The notes beneath the pieces were generated by a model. That model ran no database searches. It had not been told where the DNA came from and saw only the letters and a program-made list of their open reading frames with translations. Of a DNA stretch of 25,209 nt, positions 1 through 7,411 are shown in pieces. The stretch is taken from the NCBI GenBank assembly GCA_036393335.1, contig DASWHD010000244.1, forward strand, positions 1 through 25,209, given 5' to 3'. This DNA is from DASWHD01 sp036393335. GTDB taxonomy: Bacteria > CG2-30-53-67 > CG2-30-70-394. Positions within the stretch are counted from its first letter, which is position 1, and each line of letters begins with the position of its first letter. The position numbers and the translations under genes are program-made.

Positions 1-796
1 GCGCCCACCGAAAGAAGATGGTACTGAACACCCCCATGAAGTAAATCCCGCCACCGACCCACATCAATAGACCACCCCACACCTGATCGGTGAGCGGCGC
101 GATGCCCCAGGGGTGCGGGCCCTCGAGGTACCACGGATAAATGACCGTCGACGCCAGGGTGATCGGCGCGGAGACCGCCGCCATCGGCACGAGCATCAAG
201 AAGAGATAGAGCACCTGCGCGGCGTAGGGGAGGCGCGGCAGCTCGGGCAGCGGGCTGAGCAGAGGCCACCACATGATGGTGCCAGTAACCATCAGGCAGA
301 GGTGCAGGGTGATGTGGATCACCTCGTCCCGCACCATCAACTCGTACGCCGGCGGGGTATGCAGGACGGCGACATAGCCGTTGTAGAGGACGAAGGCCAC
401 GATGGGGTGGACGAGCAGGCGCGCAAGCCGCGCCACCGGACCCCACCGCAGGAGGGACCGGACCATCCAGTCCGGGACGCCCAGCAGGAACAGTGGTGGC
501 ACCACGAGGGAGAGGAGCATGTGCTGGCCCATGTGGGCCGTGAACAACCGGTGGTCGGCGAGGCCGTCTACCGGTCCCAGCGCCAGGAGCAGCACCGCCA
601 GCGCGCCGCCGAAGGCGGCTACCGCACGGCGTGTAGGACGTCGCCGCAGGGCGACGGTGGCGAGGCCATACAACAACCCGAGCGCGACGACGCCTACCAC
701 CACGCTCGGGTGGACGTGCAGCAAGAGGGAGTAGATGTCCCCACGCTCGCCATGCACATGCGCGCCGACGTGTTCCGCGAAGGCCACGGCGCTCAT
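1..796 (-). CDS. ctaG: CtaG-type cytochrome c oxidase assembly protein (partial, 3' end outside window)
   Basis: I translated this gene by hand because it runs off the left edge; 265 residues are visible. It begins MSAVAFAEHVGAHVHGERGD and then shows a series of hydrophobic membrane segments. Motifs typical of the caa3_CtaG membrane family are present, such as HMGQHMLLSLVVPPLFLLG after the second helix, HITLHLCLMVTGTIMWWPL in the middle, and the PWGI-DQ-GGLLMW stretch near the visible end. Family members are polytopic proteins needed for assembly of caa3-type oxidases, and the gene follows the coxB-coxA/C-cox4 genes on the same strand. The ATG at 796 is chosen because GGAG lies about 9 bases upstream. 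It is unrelated to the mitochondrial Cox11 protein that is also called CtaG. Family assignment is firm; the exact metal or cofactor role in this family is not settled. Confidence 0.85.
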   Translation of the reverse strand, partial: MSAVAFAEHVGAHVHGERGDIYSLLLHVHPSVVVGVVALGLLYGLATVALRRRPTRRAVAAFGGALAVLLLALGPVDGLADHRLFTAHMGQHMLLSLVVPPLFLLGVPDWMVRSLLRWGPVARLARLLVHPIVAFVLYNGYVAVLHTPPAYELMVRDEVIHITLHLCLMVTGTIMWWPLLSPLPELPRLPYAAQVLYLFLMLVPMAAVSAPITLASTVIYPWYLEGPHPWGIAPLTDQVWGGLLMWVGGGIYFMGVFSTIFFRWA

Positions 797-896
797 CTCT
801 GGAATCTCCAAGCAGACCGAGGGCAAGAGGCCGATAGACTTCCCTCGCGCCACCAATCGCCTGTTCCGTGGGCGTATCCCTTTAGCTGCCCAGCCT

Positions 897-974
897 CCTC
901 TGTGTCCTCTGTGATCTCTGTGGCGAATAAATCGTCTCGGTCTTTTGCCACAGAGGGCACAGAGGTCACAGAGA
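897..974. repeat. Inverted pair of period-9 arms (CTCTGTGNN)
   Basis: The left arm 897-924 reads as three CTCTGTG units spaced every 9 bases. The right arm 947-974 is its approximate reverse complement (CACAGAG units every 9 bases). The arms are 28 nt each, separated by 22 nt, and both end in the same GTGGC/GCCAC. This matches the general design of the period-7 cassettes elsewhere in the window but with a different unit length. Confidence 0.85.
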
Positions 975-1038
975 ACTTCTCGCCAACGGCGGCGGTAACG
1001 GAGGACTGGGCCATCGCGTGATGGATGTCGGAGTGGTT

Positions 1039-1068
1039 ATCTGCGTTCATCCGCGCTCATCCGTGGTC
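1039..1068. repeat. Period-10 degenerate tandem array (ATCYGYGNTC x3)
   Basis: Three consecutive 10-mers, ATCTGCGTTC, ATCCGCGCTC and ATCCGTGGTC, form a degenerate tandem repeat. No clear inverted partner was seen nearby, so this may be half of a decayed pair. Confidence 0.75.
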
Positions 1069-1167
1069 TCTTGCCACCGGCCAACCCTCTCATGGCGAAG
1101 GAACCAGCCAACGGGAAAAAGGCCGGCGCAGAAGGGCCTCCGTGTCTCTGCGGTGAACCGCGAGGCT

Positions 1168-1479
1168 TCACCTGACGCCTCCCAGGAAGACGGCGAACAG
1201 CACCATCAGCGCGACGATCACCACGGCGGCGATGAACAGTTGCGCGATGAAGATCGCGCTGTACGCCGCGCGATCGAACTTCAGGTGCATGTAGAACATG
1301 ACGACCAGCGCAAACTTCGCGGCCGAGAGCAGCAAGAGCAAGGGCAGCAGCACCGGCTGCAGTGCCTCGACGTAGAACACGGTGACCTCGATCGCCGTGA
1401 GCACGGTGAGCACCGCCGCCACGGCGAGATAGACCCGCGTGCCGGGATGGTCAGACCGGGGGTTGGCTGTGTCGCTCAT
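1168..1479 (-). CDS. cox4: Cytochrome c oxidase subunit IV (prokaryotic type)
   Basis: This 103-residue membrane protein starts MSDTANPRSDHPGTRVYL and has three predicted helices, at roughly residues 15-37, 40-64 and 74-100. The MFYMHLKFD segment after helix 2 is characteristic of the CyoD/CtaF-like subunit IV family of haem-copper oxidases. These small subunits help assemble and stabilise the oxidase and carry no cofactor. The start codon overlaps the stop of the upstream coxA/C fusion by 4 nt (ATGA), which indicates translational coupling and fixes the start. It is the last gene of the compact act-cox run before a 371-bp repeat-bearing gap. Confidence 0.9.
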   Translation of the reverse strand: MSDTANPRSDHPGTRVYLAVAAVLTVLTAIEVTVFYVEALQPVLLPLLLLLSAAKFALVVMFYMHLKFDRAAYSAIFIAQLFIAAVVIVALMVLFAVFLGGVR

Positions 1480-3932
1480 GGGCCCGTCACTCCCTGGAGC
1501 AGGTAGACCAGGGTGAAGATGACGATCCACACCACGTCGACGAAGTGCCAGTACAGCCCGCATAGCTCCACCGCCAGGCTGCGTCTCGCCGGGAGCTGCC
1601 CGGCCAACGAGCCGCTCGCCAGCACCAGCAGCCACACCACGCCGACCGTCACGTGCGCCCCGTGGAATCCCACCAGGGTGTAGAAGGTCTGGCCGAAGAG
1701 GTTGGTCTGCAACGCCAGCCCCTGATGGTAGAAGTGGTAGAACTCGTACACCTGTCCGGCCAGGAAGAGCGCCCCGAGGCCCGCCGTGCCGAGGAGCCAG
1801 ATGCGGCTCCAGCGGGCGTCCCCGCGCTGGGTGGCGGCCAGCGCCAGGACCATGAGCAGGCTGCTCATCAGCAGGACGAAGGTGCTCACCGAGGTCAGCG
1901 GCACGGACAGGATGTCGGCGGGCCCGGGACCGGTGACGCTGCGGCCCTGGTAGATCAGGTAGGTCGAGAGCAACGACGCGAAGAAGATCGACTCGGAGCC
2001 GATGAATGCCCAGACGCCGACCTTGCGGTTGTCGAGCACCCCGAGACCACGGTCCGTGGGTGTCGCCGGCTGCTGCCCCTCGCCGCAGGTCGATCGCTCG
2101 AAGCCCATGCCGACGATGGCCAGCAGGACGACCAGCCCGCCGAGGAGCACCGCCTCCAGGCGCGTGATCATGCCGATCCCGGCGAGGACGATACCGGCGG
2201 CGAGGACGACCGGAAAGAACGACGGGCGCGGCAGGTGGATCGCGTCGGGTGGCGCCGCCTCCAGCATCGGCCCGTGCGCACCGGCCGCGACCGCCGGCTC
2301 CTGAGCGCCGTGCTTCAGTCCCCAGAACGGATCGCGCCCCCCCACCAGCGGGATACGATCGAAGTTGTGCTCCGCCGGCGGCGACGGGGTCCACCACTCC
2401 AGGGTGCGCGCCTGCCACGGGTCGCCACCCGCCGCCGCGCCGCGCCGCAGGCTGAGGACGAGGTTAACCAGGAAGAGCGCCACGCCGAGGCCGAGGATGA
2501 ATGCGCTGATCGTGGCCACCATGTTCCACAGGTCCCAGCCCATGCCGGGGGCGTAGCGGTAGATGCGGCGCGGCATCCCGGCGATGCCCAGGAAGTGCAT
2601 CGGGAAGAAGGTGCCGTTGAAGCCGACAATGGTCAGCCAGAAGTGCCACTTGCCGAGGCGCTCGTCGAGCAATCGCCCGGTCATCTTCGGCCACCAGTAA
2701 TAGGCCGCCGAGAACAGGGCCAGGGCCGATCCCCCGAACAGCACGTAGTGCAGGTGGGCCACCACGAAGTACGAGTCGGTCTGCTGGAGATCGATCGGTA
2801 CGGCGGCGTGCATGATGCCGCTGAGCCCGCCGATGGTGAACTCGATGATCAGCCCGAGGGAGAACAGGAAGGCGGTGGTGATGCGCAGGGAGCCGCCCCA
2901 CATGGTCGCGATCCACGAGAAGATCTTCACCCCGGTCGGGATGGCGATGAGCATGGAGGTGGCGGCGAAGGTGCTCTCGGCCGCGGGCCCCATGCCCACG
3001 GCGAACATGTGGTGGCCCCACACGCCATACGACAGGAAGCCGATGAGCGCCGTGGAGTACGCCATCATCGGATAGCCGAACAGGGGCTTACGCGAGAAGA
3101 CCGGGATCACCTCCGAGACGATGCCGAAGGCCGGCAGCGCCAGGATGTAGACCTCCGGGTGTCCGAAGAGCCAGAACAGGTGCTGCCACAGCAGGGGCGT
3201 GGCGCCGACCGTCGCGTCGTAGAAGTGCGTGCCATAGAACCGGTCCATCAGCAGCAGGATCAGCCCCACCGTCAGGGCCGGGAAGGCGAGGAGGATGAGG
3301 ATCGCGGTGACCAGGATCGTCCACACGAACAGCGGCATGCGCATGAAGGTCATGCCCGGCGCGCGCATGTTGATGATGGTGACCAGGAAGTTGAGGCCGG
3401 TGATGAGGGTGGAGATGCCGAGGATGAGCAGCGCGAGGACCCAGAAGTCGAGGTTGGTCCCCGGCGAGAAGTAACGGTCGGTCAGGTTCGCGTAACCGAA
3501 CCAGCCGGCATCCGGCGCCCCGTGAACGAAGAAGCTCGCATGGAGGAACAGGGCTCCGAACAGGAAGAGCCAGTAGCCGAACGCGTTCAACCGCGGAAAG
3601 GCGACGTCGCGCGCGCCGATCAGCAGCGGCACCGCGAAGTTGGCGAACAGGCCGATGCCCAGCGGCATGATCACCAGGAACACCATGGTGGTGCCGTGCA
3701 TGGTGAAGAGCTGGTTGAACGTGCCGGCGTCGATCACGGTGCCGTCGGGCCGCGCGAGCTGCACGCGCATCACCAGCGCCTCGACTCCCGCCACCAGGAA
3801 AAACGCCAGGGCCGTCAGGCCGTACAGGACCGCGACCCGCTTGTGGTCGATGGTGGTAAGCCAACCCCAGATCGCGCCGCTCAGGTAGCTCTCCGCGCGG
3901 GGCTGTTCTGCGCTGGGCAGCACGGCTTCCAT
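1476..3932 (-). CDS. coxAC: Cytochrome c oxidase subunit I-subunit III fusion
   Basis: An 818-residue protein joining the catalytic subunit I of an A-type haem-copper oxidase (about 1-545) to a subunit III domain (about 625-818), through a linker with two extra hydrophobic segments (about 570-612). Subunit I keeps the haem a and a3 ligands H79, H393 and H395, the CuB ligands H258, H307 and H308, and Y262 for the His-Tyr crosslink (GHPEVY). D109 marks the D-channel entrance, E260 matches the proton-gating glutamate and K336 the K-channel lysine. It should therefore reduce O2 to water and pump protons at the inner membrane. The ATG at 3932 has AGGA a few bases upstream and follows the coxB stop by 9 nt. 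Fused I/III subunits are known in caa3 oxidases such as that of Thermus. Nothing suggests a frameshift. Confidence 0.95.
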   Translation of the reverse strand: MEAVLPSAEQPRAESYLSGAIWGWLTTIDHKRVAVLYGLTALAFFLVAGVEALVMRVQLARPDGTVIDAGTFNQLFTMHGTTMVFLVIMPLGIGLFANFAVPLLIGARDVAFPRLNAFGYWLFLFGALFLHASFFVHGAPDAGWFGYANLTDRYFSPGTNLDFWVLALLILGISTLITGLNFLVTIINMRAPGMTFMRMPLFVWTILVTAILILLAFPALTVGLILLLMDRFYGTHFYDATVGATPLLWQHLFWLFGHPEVYILALPAFGIVSEVIPVFSRKPLFGYPMMAYSTALIGFLSYGVWGHHMFAVGMGPAAESTFAATSMLIAIPTGVKIFSWIATMWGGSLRITTAFLFSLGLIIEFTIGGLSGIMHAAVPIDLQQTDSYFVVAHLHYVLFGGSALALFSAAYYWWPKMTGRLLDERLGKWHFWLTIVGFNGTFFPMHFLGIAGMPRRIYRYAPGMGWDLWNMVATISAFILGLGVALFLVNLVLSLRRGAAAGGDPWQARTLEWWTPSPPAEHNFDRIPLVGGRDPFWGLKHGAQEPAVAAGAHGPMLEAAPPDAIHLPRPSFFPVVLAAGIVLAGIGMITRLEAVLLGGLVVLLAIVGMGFERSTCGEGQQPATPTDRGLGVLDNRKVGVWAFIGSESIFFASLLSTYLIYQGRSVTGPGPADILSVPLTSVSTFVLLMSSLLMVLALAATQRGDARWSRIWLLGTAGLGALFLAGQVYEFYHFYHQGLALQTNLFGQTFYTLVGFHGAHVTVGVVWLLVLASGSLAGQLPARRSLAVELCGLYWHFVDVVWIVIFTLVYLLQGVTGP

Positions 3933-3941
3933 CTTCGCGTC

Positions 3942-4886
3942 CTATTGCAGGCTCCCGAGGTAGGCGACGAGTTGCGCGACCTCCGTGTCCGTCAACCCGA
4001 GACTGGGCATCTGGGCCCCCGGCTTCATCGCGTCCGGGTCGCGCAGCCACGCCGCGAGATTGGCCGGCGTGTTGTCCAACGTACCGCCCGCCAGGGTCGT
4101 GCGGCTCGCGAAGTGGGTGAGGTCGGGCCCCGCGCGCTGGCTCGCGACACCCCGGATCGTGTGGCACGTGACGCACAGGCTCGTGGCGAAGAGCCGCGCG
4201 CCGGCCTCCCCGGGCGTGGTCACTGCCACGGGGCGTCCCGGCACGGCCGCCGGCTGGACCTGCTGGTCCGCCCAGGCCGCGAATCGCTCCGGCGCCTCCA
4301 CGAACACGCGCAGCCGCATGTTGGCGTGGGACAGCCCGCAGAACTCCGCGCATTGTCCGTGATACACACCCGGCGTCCGGGGCGTCACGGTGATGGCATT
4401 GACGTGGCCGGGGATGATGTCGCGCTTGCCCCCGAGGGCCGGTACCCAGAAGCTGTGGATGACGTCCGCCGAGTGCAGCTCGAAGCGCACCGGGCGACCC
4501 GCCGGCAGATGGATCTCGTTCGCCGTGATGATCTTCAGCTCGGGATACACCACCTCCCACCACCACTGATGCGCCGTCACCTCCACCACCAGTGCATCCT
4601 CCGGTGTAACGGCGGGCTGCGAGCGAAAGGTCGTACGGACGGTCGGGATCGCGATGGCCACCAGCACGATGGCCGGCCCGACGGTCCAGGTGACCTCCAG
4701 CCAGGTGTGGTCGCGGTGGATCGGCAATGCCGCCGGCACCCGCTCGGAGCGCGTCGAGTAGCGCAGCAGGGCGAGGAACATGGCCACGGTGACGATGAGC
4801 AGGATCAGGCCATCCCAGCCGATGACCTGGAGATAGAGGGAGTGGATCCAGTCGGCATAGTCCGACTGGGGCGCGAAGGTGGTCAT
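3942..4886 (-). CDS. coxB: Cytochrome c oxidase subunit II with C-terminal cytochrome c domain
   Basis: A 314-residue subunit II of the caa3 type. It has two N-terminal helices (about 24-42 and 66-84). The CuA domain ligands are H144, C179, E181, C183, H187 and M190 within CAEFCGLSHANM. The C-terminal cytochrome c domain has a CVTCH haem site (238-242) and M293 as probable sixth ligand. It accepts electrons from ACIII or a soluble carrier and passes them through CuA to subunit I. The ATG at 4886 is preferred because GAGAGG stands 6 nt upstream. The frame stays open further back, through a repeat cassette to an ATG that overlaps the actF stop, and encodes a lipoprotein-like LSGC on the way. 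A longer lipoprotein precursor therefore cannot be fully excluded. Confidence 0.93.
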   Translation of the reverse strand: MTTFAPQSDYADWIHSLYLQVIGWDGLILLIVTVAMFLALLRYSTRSERVPAALPIHRDHTWLEVTWTVGPAIVLVAIAIPTVRTTFRSQPAVTPEDALVVEVTAHQWWWEVVYPELKIITANEIHLPAGRPVRFELHSADVIHSFWVPALGGKRDIIPGHVNAITVTPRTPGVYHGQCAEFCGLSHANMRLRVFVEAPERFAAWADQQVQPAAVPGRPVAVTTPGEAGARLFATSLCVTCHTIRGVASQRAGPDLTHFASRTTLAGGTLDNTPANLAAWLRDPDAMKPGAQMPSLGLTDTEVAQLVAYLGSLQ

Positions 4887-4919
4887 CGGTGGCCTCTCGC
4901 TGTGGCAACCGGAAAGACA

Positions 4920-5015
4920 CAACGCCAAGGCGCACAGATGCAAGGTCACGAAGGGGTTCCGGCGGACTCGGTGAAGCCGCGCTTCGTGCCTTGGCGCCTG
5001 CGCGTCTGGGCGTTG
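4920..5015. repeat. Period-7 inverted cassette between actF and coxB
   Basis: Left arm 4920-4954 and right arm 4981-5015 (35 nt each) are imperfect reverse complements. Written in the same sense, both read as seven-base steps: AACGCCA/AACGCCC, AGGCGCA/AGACGCG, then CAGATGC/CAGGCGC, ending in CGAAG. The 26-nt centre is unrelated unique sequence. The cassette fills most of the 180-bp gap. Confidence 0.85.
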
Positions 5016-5065
5016 CACAAGCGGATCGCAACGTCCGTCACGGAGTGTTTGGTCGCACCGAGCGC

Positions 5066-6202
5066 TCATGGATGACCTCCGGCGGCGGCCGGCACCCGCC
5101 GCAGCCCCGGCAGCGCACACAGCCCAAAGGCGCCACAGAACCCCGCGGTCACGAGGCCCTCGATCCAGCCGAAGGGGATGGCTCCGGGTGAGAGCGAGGG
5201 CGTGACCAGGACGTAACGCTCGATCCACAAGCCGACCAACCCCAGGCCGCAGACCGCACCCAGGATCGCCGGCGTGCGCTTCCCGCGCCGGCCGATCAAC
5301 CCGACGAAGGGCACCACCCAGATGAGCACCAGCGCCGTCCAGGCCAGGACGCCCCACGGCAGGGCATGGACCCGCACCACCACGAAGAAGGTCTCGTGGG
5401 GCAGCGCCGCGTACCAGATGGGCAGGTACTGGGACCAGAGGAGATAGGCCCAGAAGATCGCGAAGGCATACACCAGCTTGCCGATGTCGTGCCGGCCCGC
5501 GTCCGCCCCACCATGGCGGGAGGTAGGGCACAACCCAACGCTGGCCAGCACCCCTAGCGCCGCCAGGGCGCTCCAGTACGCCCCGGCGAAGAAGTAGGCG
5601 CCGAACAGCGTGCTGTACCAGAGCGGCGAGAGGGACATCACCAGGTCGAAGGCGAGGAGCGAGTAGACCGCCGCATAGGTGAGGATCACCGCGGGTGCGA
5701 GGCGCCGGACGGCGGGCGGGGGTTGGGCGAGATCGCCGGACGACTCGGCCCAGCGCACCGACTCCTGGCGCCGCGAGCTGCACACGAACCACAGGCTGAG
5801 GGCGGTCATGACCAGGAGGCCGGCGCCGTCGCGCGCGAACAGGAAGGGGACGTTCAGCCACGCGGCCTTCTCCGGCAACGGATGGAGGACCCAAGGGAAG
5901 ATCATCTCGCGCCCGGGATACAGCGCCCAGAACAGCAGGAACCCCAGGGGGAGAAACCCGGCAAACCCCTCCGCCAGCCGGTAGAGGCTCGCCCCACCCC
6001 AGCGCGCGTGGGTGAGGTAGAGGGAGGCGGAGACCACCACACTGCCCTGGGCGATACCGAGCCAGAACAGCAGGTTCACCAGGAACGCCTCCCAGGCCCG
6101 CGGCGCGGCGCCACGCGCCACGGCGAAGGCGAAGGCCGCGAGGCCGATCACCACCAGCACGGCGCAGCCCGCAGCCACCCGGCGCTGGAACGTGACCGTC
6201 AT
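5066..6202 (-). CDS. actF: Alternative complex III subunit ActF (NrfD/PsrC-like membrane protein)
   Basis: This 378-residue, strongly hydrophobic protein has about ten predicted helices. It contains segments typical of the second quinol-side membrane subunit of ACIII: LVNLLFWLGIAQGS near residue 43, FWALYPGREMIFPW near 95, and FAIFWAYLLWSQYLPIWYA in the second half. ActF is a paralogue of ActC and packs against it in the membrane core. In the known structures the quinol site is assigned to ActC, while ActF may help in proton movement or structure. The ATG at 6202 overlaps the actE stop by 4 nt, which sets the start. The gene is followed by a repeat cassette and then coxB, as expected for ACIII-oxidase gene clusters. 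Confidence 0.9.
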   Translation of the reverse strand: MTVTFQRRVAAGCAVLVVIGLAAFAFAVARGAAPRAWEAFLVNLLFWLGIAQGSVVVSASLYLTHARWGGASLYRLAEGFAGFLPLGFLLFWALYPGREMIFPWVLHPLPEKAAWLNVPFLFARDGAGLLVMTALSLWFVCSSRRQESVRWAESSGDLAQPPPAVRRLAPAVILTYAAVYSLLAFDLVMSLSPLWYSTLFGAYFFAGAYWSALAALGVLASVGLCPTSRHGGADAGRHDIGKLVYAFAIFWAYLLWSQYLPIWYAALPHETFFVVVRVHALPWGVLAWTALVLIWVVPFVGLIGRRGKRTPAILGAVCGLGLVGLWIERYVLVTPSLSPGAIPFGWIEGLVTAGFCGAFGLCALPGLRRVPAAAGGHP

Positions 6203-6702
6203 GGCCCCTCCAAGCGCCCTTGCAGCTTGCGCAGGTAGAGGACGAGCTGCCAGCGCTCCTCCGCAGACATGGCATCGCCGTAGGCCGGCATGACGATGCT
6301 GCCGTTGCGGATCGTGGCGTAGAGATAGCCGTCACTGCGTTGCGCCGGCTGGGCGAAGGTGAGATCGGGCGGCGGCACGATCATCTGGAAGGCGACCGGG
6401 CCAGCGCCGGCCCCACTCTTCCCGTGGCACGGCATGCAATAGGTCTGGAACAGCCACTCGCCACGCGCCAGGTGGGCCGCCGTCGGCGGCAGCGGGTTTT
6501 CCAGGGTCCCATCCGCCAACCCACGGCTCATGGGTGGCTCGCCGCCGGCGATGGGCAGGGCGCCGGGCGGCACGTTGCGTGGCGGCACGGCGAGCGGTTT
6601 CACCGCCGGGCCGCGAAACATGTCGTGGCTCCAGGGAAAGGCGTAGGCCGGCCGCGCAGTGAGGAGCAGGGATGCCACGAGGGTAGCAACACCAGCGTGC
6701 AA
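6199..6702 (-). CDS. actE: Alternative complex III subunit ActE, monohaem cytochrome c
   Basis: A small exported cytochrome c with a CMPCH haem motif (about 89-93) and M138 in IVMPAYG as likely sixth ligand. The mature protein appears to start after the hydrophobic stretch ending in ARPAYA. In ACIII this subunit is the periplasmic haem carrier thought to pass electrons on to the oxidase. The start is uncertain. The only start codon close to the signal peptide is TTG at 6702, which has a weak ribosome site and leaves the basic residues SRRRW just outside. The frame is open further upstream into a repeat cassette, with ATG codons at 6840 and 6912 that would add long glycine- and proline-rich junk-like N-termini. 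The 3' end overlaps actF by 4 nt. Family assignment is good, start call poor. Confidence 0.85.
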   Translation of the reverse strand: MHAGVATLVASLLLTARPAYAFPWSHDMFRGPAVKPLAVPPRNVPPGALPIAGGEPPMSRGLADGTLENPLPPTAAHLARGEWLFQTYCMPCHGKSGAGAGPVAFQMIVPPPDLTFAQPAQRSDGYLYATIRNGSIVMPAYGDAMSAEERWQLVLYLRKLQGRLEGP

Positions 6703-6740
6703 CGCCCACCGTCTACGGCTTGATCGGCCGGGATCCCGGG

Positions 6741-6852
6741 GTGGGAATTGGGGGATGGGGAATGGGGGAAAGGATGGGCGAAACCAAAACACTAGAGGGC
6801 CGCTCCGCGGCCAACCTCCCCCCCACCCCTCACCCCTCATCCCCCGCCCCCT
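6741..6852. repeat. Period-7 inverted cassette between actD and actE
   Basis: The left arm 6741-6780 is built from steps such as GATGGGG and AATGGGG. The right arm 6815-6852 is a C-rich counterpart which, reverse-complemented, reads GATGAGG, GGTGAGG, GGTGGGG. Between them lies a perfect 6-bp hairpin GGCCGC-TCC-GCGGCC at 6798-6812. Two co-transcribed genes flank it, and it abuts the uncertain 5' end of actE. Confidence 0.85.
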
Positions 6853-6898
6853 GTCGACGGTGCCGCAAAGCGACAGGAGGAGCGGCGCGAACCGCGAG

Positions 6899-7411
6899 CT
6901 ACGCCGACTCATGGGTCACCTCCCTCGCCCCGGCCACGCGCAGCACACCGTCGACCCGCGCCACCTCCGCCGCGGTGCACACGACCACCACCCCGAAACG
7001 ATCATTGGTGAACTCCACGCGATACCCGGGCACGGGCGCGGCGCGCGGCAAGCGTCCATGCACCAGGAAGCCGAGGACCCCCGAGAGCGCCCCGCAGAGG
7101 ATGGTCAGCTCGAAGGCGATGATCACGAACGGCGGGAGCGATACGATGGGCATCCCGGCCGTCCGGTGCGGGTAGAGGGTGGACAGGCCGATGGTGAGGG
7201 CGAAGCCGCCGGCGCAGCCGGCGAGGCCGCCCAGCAGCACCCAGAACCGCACCGGGCTGCGGCGCACGCCGAGCGCCTCCGCCACCTTTTCGCTGGCGAA
7301 GGGCGAGAACACCCGCGCCGCGTCGAGACCCGCGGCGCGCAAGGCCACGATGGCGCCGGCGCACGCCTCTTCCTCCGCGAAGATGCCGGTGACCTGCGCG
7401 GCGTCGTTCAC
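6899..7411 (-). CDS. actD: Alternative complex III subunit ActD (DUF3341 family)
   Basis: A 170-residue protein with a cytoplasmic N-terminal domain (about 1-50), two transmembrane helices (about 55-78 and 95-117) and a C-terminal tail. The N-terminal VTGIFAEEEACAGAIVALR and the PPFVIIAFELTILCGALSG segment in helix 2 are typical of the DUF3341 family, which is ActD of ACIII. It is a peripheral membrane anchor with no cofactor. The GTG at 7411 is chosen over an upstream ATG because it overlaps the actC stop by 4 nt (GTGA) and has a run of six G residues six bases before it. Position between actC and actE matches the usual order. Confidence 0.9.
   Translation of the reverse strand: MNDAAQVTGIFAEEEACAGAIVALRAAGLDAARVFSPFASEKVAEALGVRRSPVRFWVLLGGLAGCAGGFALTIGLSTLYPHRTAGMPIVSLPPFVIIAFELTILCGALSGVLGFLVHGRLPRAAPVPGYRVEFTNDRFGVVVVCTAAEVARVDGVLRVAGAREVTHESA

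Larger units (their letters stand above)
797..1167. other. Gene-free spacer between cox4 and ctaG, with period-9 and period-10 repeats
   Basis: No plausible gene is seen in these 371 bp on either strand; the open frames here lack family resemblance. The spacer holds an inverted pair of period-9 arms (897-924 and 947-974) and a three-unit period-10 array (1039-1068). A further short stretch at about 1139-1157 (CTCCGTGTCTCTGCGGTG) looks like another unit of the same kind. No convincing promoter or T-tract terminator was recognised. ctaG could be transcribed from the upstream operon or from an unseen promoter here. Confidence 0.6.

Noticed and set aside
4884..5069. coxB annotated from the upstream ATG that overlaps the actF stop
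   Set aside because: The ATG at 4886 has a well-spaced GAGAGG, and the upstream codons consist of a repeat cassette. Kept as a finding rather than used as the start.
1653..5075. Plus-strand open frame (1140 codons) opposite coxA/C and coxB
   Set aside because: Antisense shadow. It spans three genes and intergenic repeats without any recognisable domain, whereas the minus strand encodes clear oxidase subunits.
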